The notes under the pieces are model-generated. The model was not told where the DNA came from. It did not search any database and was given only the letters and a program-made list of their open reading frames with translations. This document shows positions 55,801 through 64,000 of a DNA stretch of 64,000 nucleotides, piece by piece (positions within the stretch are counted from its first letter, which is position 1; every line of letters begins with the position of its first letter). The stretch spans positions 65,036,489 to 65,100,488 of the forward strand of contig JBCFYV010000001.1 in assembly GCA_039000515.1 (NCBI GenBank), read 5' to 3'. This stretch comes from Timema cristinae (Eukaryota > Arthropoda > Insecta > Phasmatodea > Timematidae). The position numbers were made by a program, and so were the translations under genes.

Positions 55801-58800
55801 TATGAAATAAAAAATGCTTTAGTTTTAAAAGGATTATAGTTCGGGGGAAATTTTATAATTTTTCTTAATAAAAAAAGGGGATTTTTAAAAAATGGGGCTG
55901 CATATTTTAAAGAATTTTTTTTTTTAATTTCAAAACGGTTTTAAAATTTTTGGGAAAAATGAGTATTAATAATGTGTATTACCAAATTTGTATTTAAGTG
56001 CTTTTTACTATATAACCAGCCGACTTTAATTTTTTCCCATGGGGAGGGGGGGTTTCCTCCAATCAACCCTTATAAAAGCTACGCCCTATCCCCCACACTT
56101 CCTACAAAACCCCCCCCCTCCCCCTTTCCGGGGGCAAAAAAATAAAAAAACGGAATTAAGGAAGGGAAAAAACTTTGTCCCCCCCCCTTCCCTCGAAAGA
56201 CCATCCAAAATACCTAATTAATTTTAAAAAAAATAAATTTAGGTTTTTTAATAAATACAAAAATCCCCCTTAAACTTAAATTTTTTCAAAATTTAACACA
56301 GGGTGTTCCAAAACCGCCAATTTCGCTTAAATTTTCCCCCAAATTTGAACAAATCACTCAAAAACGCACTTTTAAACGTTAATTTTACAAATTTTCCCTG
56401 GGGGGCCCAAACCCGCAGGGAAATTCCCCCCTTTCCCCCCTCCCGAAAAAACTAATCCAAAAACCCCGAAAAAAAACTCCCCAGCAACCAAACATAAATT
56501 TTTTGGACTTTGCCGAAATCCAAAAAATAAATTTAATAAGGAATCGGACTTGTACATTTGTGAAAACAAGTCTTCACAGCTTTAAATCAATAAATCCTTA
56601 CTTTGCAAATTTATTAGGGATTTTTTTGGGTTATCAATGGGGGTTTTAAACCCCCTTTTAATCCCCCCCCACCTTTGAAAAACAAGGGTAAAAACGCAAA
56701 TCGTGGAAAGGGTGCTAATTAACCAAAAGTAAAACCCGAGTTTCCCAAACAAAGAATGGCCTTAAAATTTATTACATTCATTTGATAATTTTTGAAGGAA
56801 ACTCAAAGGTTGTTAATTTTTGTAGGGAAAATCTTGGGTTTTCCAACCCTACTAAAAAATCGTAAAATAGACTAAAATAATGCCGGGGGGACCAAATGGG
56901 CCGCGAAGGCCGTTATCTAAAAAGTACCTCAGGCTTCCTTTGTTTCGACCTGCCGACAGTGAACTGATGGATTTAAAAGCCCAATCAAATTTGTAATCCC
57001 TAGCCCCAAAAATATGAGCAAAAAATGTTTAGCAGCTTCCCTTCCTGACAGCAAATTTAGTTATATCCAAAATTTGTTTCCCCCCCCCCCCCAAAACGTT
57101 GACCATAACCAAAGAACCATGGACTATGTAACACTTCACATTGACTTTTAATAAGACCTTTAATTATAAAACCTTGAAACTTGTATCCAAAACAAACACG
57201 GCCAAATTAAAAGAAAGGAAGTGCGTCGGGGGACGGAATTTAGGAAAATAAAGTTTTTAAAAACGTTTAAAAAAATGGAATAAATTTAATCTTTGTACTT
57301 GTTTAATTAATTCCTCTTTTCCTTTTTTTAATTATATAAAATTTTTCCCTTTAAAGTTCAAACTATTTTTTAAAAGAAAGTTTAACTAAAATACGATTGG
57401 CCCTTTTTCTTATTAAAAAAATGTCACGATGGCATCCCTAAAAGATGGAATTTTGATTTTAATTAACCCGTTTTTCGGCATTTTATTTTGGCGTAAACGG
57501 TGATAGAATATTTTTCTTTTTCCTTTTTTTTAAAAAATTTTAGAACGCCAAATTAAAATTATTTTTCCTTTTTTTTTTTATTTCTTGTTTTTGTAATTAT
57601 GAGTGTTTCCGTGTATTTAATTTTTTTAAAAGATCAAGAAAAAGATAAAACCGATTGGAATGAACCCAAATTTTCAACCCCGAGGCCGGTTTTTTCTTTT
57701 GTGCTTTATTTTGACAACACACCTACTTCCGATGTAAATGAAATAATCGGGTAAAAATTTTTTTAAGACATTTTTCTTTATCTTTTTAATTTTAAGTTTC
57801 TTCCTGTCTTTTGATGGGAATTTTTTGAGTGGTTTTTGTAAAAACGTAATAAAATTAAAAACGTTTTTTTTTTTTTTAAAAAAAAAACCTAATTAACTAA
57901 ATAGTTTTTTTTTAATCTTTTTAAATTTTTGTTTTTCTCCAAAAAAATTCTAAAGTATTTTTGGAAATGGTTGTAAAAAAATTTTTTTTAAAACCACCCC
58001 GGGGAAAACCACTGTTTTTTTTAAATTACCCCCTCCTTTGTTTTTTTTAATTTTTAAATTTTAAATTACTTTTTAGTCTTGTAATAGGAAAAAAAGGGGT
58101 TTTAAAAAAAATAAAATTTAAAAATTCTGGATTTTAAAAAGACATAGTAAAAAAAAAAACCAACAAAATTTTGTAATCCCCACTTTGATTCCGTGGAAAT
58201 TTTTGGATGGTTTTCTTTTGGGTTCGGCCAAAACCCTTTTAATAGCGTATATTTTACAAAAATTTGAGTTTTTTTGAACTATCTTTTTTTATTTTACAAG
58301 AAATAAAACACAAAGTTAATTTTAATGGCTTAACATTTTTAATTGTTTAAATTTAGGTACTGGCTTCTACAGTGGTTCAAACCCCTTTATTATTTTTTTG
58401 AAAAAAGAATACAAAAAAAAGCATTTTTTTTTTCCCAAAACCAAATTGACAAAATTGGTTTAAAAAATTTGATTTATTTCTAGAAACAATAAGTTTTTTT
58501 AAAAATTCCAATAAACAAAAATAAAAAAATAATTTTAACCCATAAATTTTTACAATAAAAAACCAAAAAAAAAATTATAAAATTGTTTCGAGTTGATGGA
58601 TTGAAAAAAAATAAGTTTAATTTTACAAATTTAAAAAATTTATTTTGATAACATTTAATAATTTAAAAAAAATGTTTTTTCATGTTTCACTTTTTCGGGG
58701 TAAAATTTACGCCTTTTTTTTTAAATTAAAAATGAAAAAAAATCTTTTTTTCTTATTTAAATTTTTTTTTTAAATAAATAGTTCAAAAATTAGTATTATT

Positions 58801-61800
58801 TTTTTTCTATCAAATTTTTATTTAAAAATTTTAAATTTCATTTTTTTAAATGTATTAATTTAATTTGAAAATTAAAAAAATTCCCCCCCTCTCTACCCCC
58901 CCCCTCCCCCAAACGCATTTAAAAACAGCTTTTTCATATTAATTCTATTCAAAAACCCCCCTTTCCAAAGGGGAAATTTTTGTTCCGGGGTAAACCCTTT
59001 TATTTGTAAAAATTTTTGTGGTTATTGGGGGATTTCCCAAAACTAAGGAAATACTTAAAAAAAAAGGGGGGGGGGGTTTAAGTCAAGCACGATGGAAAGA
59101 GGGAATTTTTCCCCTTTTAAAACTGGGTCCAAGGAACTTCCCCTCCCCCTTTGGGATCAAAGGGGGGAAAAAATAATTTTTTTTTCGTTTTCTGAAAAAA
59201 ATTTTTTTCCAATTAAAACTTTGTTCCGAAAAGCATGATTTAATTTTACAGGGGATACAACAAGTTAAATTTTTATGTGTCCCAAAATTGTAAAACTTTT
59301 TTCCCCTTTTAAAATGTTTCTTTTAAAAGTGCTGTGTTTTGAGATAAAAAACCCTTTTAATTCTCAAAAAAATTAAATAACCCTATGAACATTTGATTTA
59401 AAGAGGAAAACCAAAAACCCCAACTCGCGCCCCCCACCCCCCCTTAAATTTTCATAAAATAAATTAAAACCAAATGAATTTGAAATTAATATTTAAAAAT
59501 GTTAAATCAATTTTCTTGACTAAGCCAAAATATAAATCTTTTTTTAAAGTGCCCTTCAGGGATCAAAAATTGAAAGGGAATTTATAAATTTTGCTGCATG
59601 AGAAAACCGAAAAAATTCAAAAAAAATGCGGAGGGTGCCGAAATAAGGGGGTTTTTGGAATTAACCCAAGAAATTTTTTAAAATCAAAATTAAACAATAT
59701 TGAGGGGGCCAAAAAAATAAATTTTTTTATAAATTTTTGTGGTCCCCTTTGTTTGAGAATAATTAATTTTTTAATTGTGACAGCAAATTTTTATTAAAAA
59801 AGTTTTTAAATTAAAATTTTTGAAAAAAAAATTTTTCAATCCAAAAACTTTATATCCCCAATTAAAATTCTTTTTGGGGAAATACCCTTTAAAAAGAAGA
59901 GAAAGAGTTCAATCCATTATTTTTTTATCTTTCCCTTGAAATTAGTTTTAAACTGGGAGAACTGTTTTTCCAAAAACCAAAAAACTTTTCTAAAAAGCAA
60001 CTCTTAAAAAAAATAAATAAATTTTAAGAAACTTGTTTTTTTTATAAAATTACCAAAATAAAACATAAAAATATATTTTAAAATTTTGCGAGAAAAAACA
60101 AAAGCCCGAAATTTATATGAATTAGTTTTGTGGATTACATTAGAAAAAAAAATTTATAACATTTTTTATTAAATATTTTTTTCCCATAACATTAAAAATT
60201 TTTTTTAAATTGAATTAATTTGGAGTTAAAAAAAAAAATTGGTTAAATATAAAATCGCTATGTTTGTTTAAAAATATTTGATAATTTGTATTTACTTTCA
60301 AAATTTGAAAAAATTAAATTTTGAAATTTTAAAACAGGACATTTTTGCATGAAAATAATAAAATTTATTTTGCCAACTGTTCAATAATTTAATTATTGTA
60401 ACAAAAACTTTATTTAAAAAACAACCTTAAAACAAAAAAAAAATATATATTAGTAAAAATTTTTATTATAATATGTCAAAATACTTTTAACCTTAAATTT
60501 TAAAAAATTTTTTTTAAAAATAAAGCCTTTGTTAATTTTAATACCAGGAAACATTTTTAAAAAAATTAACTTTAAAAAAAATTTTCTGGGGGAGGAAGAA
60601 AATTTTTCAAAAAAATTCTAAATCCCCTGTAGAAATTAGTTATAAACTAAATGATTTCCCAAATTTAAAAATATTAATAAGGGGGGAATTCCCGGAACTG
60701 TTCTTTGTGAAAAAAAATTTTTATTGTAAAGGGTACCCATAAAAAGGTTTTCTGGGAAATTTTTAATTAGTGATTTGTTACCAAATTTAAGGTTTTAAAA
60801 ATTACGGTAAATCGAAAATAAAAAAGCCGTTTAAAACCAATTTAAATTGGGGAATAAATTTAAAAAAAAAGTCACCCAGAAAAACCAAAAAAGCTTATTT
60901 TTTCCAATTAATTTTTTTGGGGGGTGAAAAACTTCTTTTTTCCCCTTTTTTAAGGTTTTTTCGTCCAAACCTAATTTTTTTTTTTAGTTACTTTAAAAAA
61001 TATGGTCAAAATGACGTCGCCCGACCTGAAAAATTTACCAATATGGCCTTTTGGGAAAACAACGGGAAGGAAAAACGAAGGGGAAAACCCCCGTTCCATT
61101 TTTTCCCTACCCCCTATACTTCAAAACAAAGCTTACCGGGCCTTTCCGAATAAAAGGCGTCAGGGCAGGGAATGTCCAGGCACCTCCATAATAATGATAC
61201 CAATAAATTTTTGTTGGTAATAATTTTAAAAATTGACCAAACTCCTTCATGGGCTATACTAAAGTTTAATTCCCCGGAAATTTAGGCTTTAAAAGATAAT
61301 AAAACCCAATTTTTACTTTTTAAGGGGAAAAACATATTTAAACTATTTTATACAAAATTTTTTAAAAATAGAATAAAGTTTTGTTTCTTCCGGAAACCAA
61401 AGTCATCTTCTAAAAGTTTTAAAAATCGGTCTGCCTTTAACCCTTTTGGCTCCCTTATGAAACCCCTTGTTTAAAAAAAATAAATTTTTAGAATCTTTTT
61501 AAGTTTTGTGCCCTTTTTTATTAAACTTAGTAATGAGGGAATCTAACAAATAGGAACAATTTATTTTGGGGGGAAAATTTTGGTTAAAAACCCAAATTTT
61601 AACCCCCCCCCTTTCCTTATGTTTTATTATTTTTTTCAATCAACATCCCTTTCCTCTTCACCCTAGTTAAAATTTATCAGATTTAAAGGTAAAACTATTT
61701 CTTTTATCAATAGCTCCAAATCTCAATAAACCTTGGAGAAAAAAAGAAGGAAAAAAAAAAAAAACCCTTTTTTTTAAAAAAATAAAAAAAAACCCATGCC

Positions 61801-62830
61801 CAAAAAAAAAGAGGTAAAAAAAACAACTCGCCACTGTGTAAAAAAATCCCCCCCCTTTTTTTTGTTAAAATAACCCTTGCTTCCAAATTAACTAGTTTGG
61901 AGGGTTTGAAAAAACTTTAAGTTGTTCTTTTGGATCAAGTACCAATCAATTCACCACCATTGAAAACCCGACAAGTGGAAACGAAAAAATTTTCTTGTTT
62001 TCGGTTACCAGGTAAACGTAATTTTAAGCTAGTACTTGGGACCTTACCTTTCAAACCCCAATTAAAATAATTCATTAGCCATTTACGCCTTTGTTCTATT
62101 AGAAATGAAGTACTCACCCGTTGTTAAATGTATTTTTTTAAAAAAAAAATGAATTAAAAAAAAAACAAAGCAATTTTCTATTACATTCACATATTGCTTT
62201 TAAAATTATTTATCCCCCCGTTCCTAAGATATAATATTTCCCCTTAAAAAGGAAATTTTTACCGCCCTCCCTATGTTTTTTAATTTAAAAATACCTATTT
62301 TTCATTTCTAAAAGGGGATGATTTTTAAAAAGAAAGAAAATTTACAAAATTTAAAAATTTTGGGTTTTTTTTTTTTTTTTTTGAAACTCCATTCTTAATT
62401 AAAAAACGGAAAAGTTTTTCTATTTTCCTGCAAAAAACTCTAGAATTTTTTAAAAAAAAATGATTTTATAAATCTTTTTCCCAATTATTTTTTATAAGGA
62501 AAAAGCTTAGGGGAAAAAGTATTAAAAATTTTAAATTTTCAAATTATAAAGCTTTTAGAAAACTTTTAAAAAAAGTCCACTCAACCCCTAGAACTGAAAA
62601 GGTTGCTCCTTTACCTTCCCAAAAACCCCAAAGTCACACCAGTTTCTTGGGGAAAAAATTTTTTTTAAAAATTTTCACTAAAATTAATTTTCCCCCAAGT
62701 GGGATTTCTTGAGAAAGGGGGTTTTTAAACACTACTCTTAGGGGTGTTTTCTTTAAAACCGGGGGTTTCCAAAGACCTTCTTTAATTACAAAGAAAGGGA
62801 AAAAGTTTTTTTTGGGGTTTTTAAGATCTT
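52870..62830. other. Low-quality, homopolymer-smeared sequence block of about 10 kb
   Basis: Between about 52.87 and 62.83 kb nearly every base sits in a run: AAAA, TTTT, CCCC and GGGG blocks with few alternating dinucleotides. This differs sharply from both flanks. The copia RT that is readable to about 62835 dissolves here although fragments of its later motifs can still be traced. I interpret the block as unpolished consensus, not as a genomic element. ORFs inside it should not be annotated. Confidence 0.75.
61935..62117 (-). pseudogene. Copia RNase H remnant in smeared sequence
   Basis: The minus frame includes KWLMNYF, KLRLPGNRKQE and VSTCRVFNGGELIG. These resemble the copia RNase H stretch in which KSTSGYVF.FNGG is typical. 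The distance from RT (about 0.8 kb) is what the family predicts. Much of the residue detail is corrupted. Confidence 0.45.
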
Positions 62831-63467
62831 CTCCCGCTTCAATGGTTAGAAGAAATCGAATTGATTCATAACGAACTACAGGAGTAAAAGTCTCAAAATA
62901 ATCGACATCTTCTCACTGAGCAAACCCCTTTGCAACAAGTCTGGCCTTGTGTCTAAGACCCCCACTTGAATTTGATTTCTCATTAAACACCCACTTACAA
63001 CCGACCACATGCTTCCTTTCTGGGAGTTTCACAAGTTCCCACGTTTCGTTTTGTTGAAGCGCACTCATCTCGTCATTCATAGCGAGTAACCACTTTTTCG
63101 CTTCAGAACTTATGACAGCCTCTTCAAAAGTAGTAGGTACAGTATCCACAACTAGTGCAGAATCATTGTAGCGACTTGGTCTGCGCAGCAGGTCTCGATC
63201 ACGAAGTTGTCTTCCTGGACCTGATGCTAGTTGAATCTCTTCCAATTGTGGTTCTACTCGTTCATCTACTTGCTGCTGGACTACTGGTCTTATCTCCACT
63301 GCTGCTTCTAAGTCTGATTGACCTTGATGATCAAAGTCAAGTTCCACCTGAGCTACTGGTAGTAGGTTTACATCATTTTCTGTGTATGGTTGATTTTCAT
63401 AACCAAAATCAAGTTTCCTCTCTTTTTTATGAAAACCTTGCTCTACTATTTCAGCTCTCTCATTCAA
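62600..63467 (-). pseudogene. Copia linker and reverse transcriptase
   Basis: The ORF from 63467 begins with an acidic linker, then reads PTTFEEAVISSEAKKWLLAM, NDEMSALQQNETWELVKLP, VGCKWVFNEKSN and HKARLVAKGFAQ, all hallmark N-terminal RT motifs of copia. A TGA follows at 62910-62912, after which EDVDYFETFTPVVRYESIRF continues to 62835. Further motifs (PRNWC, near 62660) can be guessed but are smeared. Confidence 0.8.
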
Positions 63468-63479
63468 GATTACCTCACA

Positions 63480-64000
63480 GCTGACATGTATTTTTCGAGT
63501 CTTAGGATCCCATAGTCGATAGTTCCTTTGACTCCCTGATAACCAACAAAAATCATTTTCTTGCTTTTTGGATCAAAATATTTGCGTGTCTTCTTGGTAT
63601 ATGCATGTATGCATCACAACCAAATACTCGCACATGTTTTATTTCTGGCTTTTCATTAAACCATCTTTCATAGGAAGTCATTCCGACAGATTGTTTTGGA
63701 AGGGTTTGATTCAAAACATACATAGCTGTTTGAACAGCTTCAGCCCATAATTCTTCTGGAAGGTTTCTGGCAAGTAACATAGATCTGGCACTTTCACAAA
63801 GGGTACGCATTTCACGCTTAGCCCAACCATTCTGCTCATGAACATACGGTGTTGACAGCTCATGAACAATTCCTTTGCTTTTCAGAAAAACATTGAATTC
63901 ATTTTACAGTACTCTCTGCCATTGTCTGTATGTAGGATTTTTATGTTGTTGCCGGTCTGCTTTGTCAAAAAAGCTTCATAATTTTGAACTTTGCAAACAC
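63480..64000 (-). pseudogene. Copia integrase, C-terminal half
   Basis: On -: TGNNIKILHTDNGREYCKMN (the second catalytic Asp in TDNG), then in another frame HELSTPYVHEQNGWAKREMR, SARSMLLARNLPEELWAEAV, and HVRVFGCDAYMHIPR, then KKTRKYFDPKSKKMIFVGYQ and LWDPKTRKIHVSCEV. At least three frame changes separate these. The Glu normally found in QNG..ER is Lys here. Confidence 0.85.

Larger units (their letters stand above)
61935..64000 (-). mobile_element. Copia-type retrotransposon, pol (integrase, RT, RNase H remnant), partial
   Basis: The order on - is integrase (64000-63480), linker, RT (63470-62600), RNase H remnant (62117-61935), which is the Ty1/copia order (integrase before RT). The 5' part lies beyond the window. 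The 3' part is lost in the low-quality block; no LTR is visible. Confidence 0.8.

Noticed and set aside
53532..61220. Proline/glycine/lysine-rich ORFs in the 53-61 kb block
   Set aside because: They arise from homopolymer runs in low-quality sequence; no motif or splice context supports them.
63155..63484. 109-codon plus-strand Leu/Val-rich ORF
   Set aside because: It is the antisense shadow of the acidic linker in copia pol.

Overview
The window is nuclear DNA from an animal, most likely an arthropod and probably an insect. The evidence is AT-rich, intron-rich sequence; two mitochondrial ribosomal protein genes, one of which (mRpL24) reads like the insect form; and dense animal-type mobile elements (RTE-like and CR1/Jockey-like LINEs, tRNA-derived SINEs, a Helitron, MITEs, Ty3/gypsy and copia). 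The species cannot be named from the sequence. Most short ORFs are noise.

Host genes. The last exon of DAP3/mRpS29 (mitochondrial small-subunit protein S29) lies at 2521-2721 on +. Facing it on -, mRpL24 (mitochondrial large-subunit protein L24) has four recognisable exons at 34944-34760, 26792-26590, 17845 to 17709 (or to 17421), and 4783-4647. The splice phases fit all the way through. The first exon was not found. The two genes converge tail to tail with stop codons about 1.9 kb apart. Both carry tandem expansions at or near the 3' end of their coding sequence: a 42-bp array that begins upstream of the DAP3 stop codon, and a 96-bp array in mRpL24 exon 4 that repeats the splice donor four times. 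Two other exon-like ORFs (3961-4203 on -, 19776-19887 on +) are unassigned.

Layout. 0-5 kb: DAP3 end, a nested pogo-like MITE, mRpL24 last exon, LINE 3' ends. 5-12.6 kb: two SINEs, an 895-bp TA-flanked MITE, and an RTE-like LINE whose reverse-transcriptase region has grown into a 54-bp minisatellite. 12.6-22 kb: little recognisable sequence, a 29/23-bp array, mRpL24 exon 4 and a 1.9-kb array of 72-bp units. 22-29 kb: sparse, with mRpL24 exon 3. 29-33 kb: a nearly complete but frameshifted LINE (PHD finger, endonuclease, RT). 33-38 kb: nested transposons, mRpL24 exon 2, and a decayed transposase-like gene split by a retroposon. 39-43 kb: hairpins, a foldback element, a 36-bp array and a Helitron. 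45-47.3 kb: Ty3/gypsy pol fragment. 48.7-49.3 kb: decayed transposase-like exon. 62.8-64 kb: copia pol.

About 52.87-62.83 kb looks unlike the rest: bases are smeared into 3-10 nt homopolymer runs. The copia frame is readable outside it and dissolves inside it, so I read this as poor consensus sequence (possibly one unpolished long-read patch), not biology. Scattered single-base losses in doubled bases elsewhere suggest milder indel error, so frameshift counts should be treated with caution.
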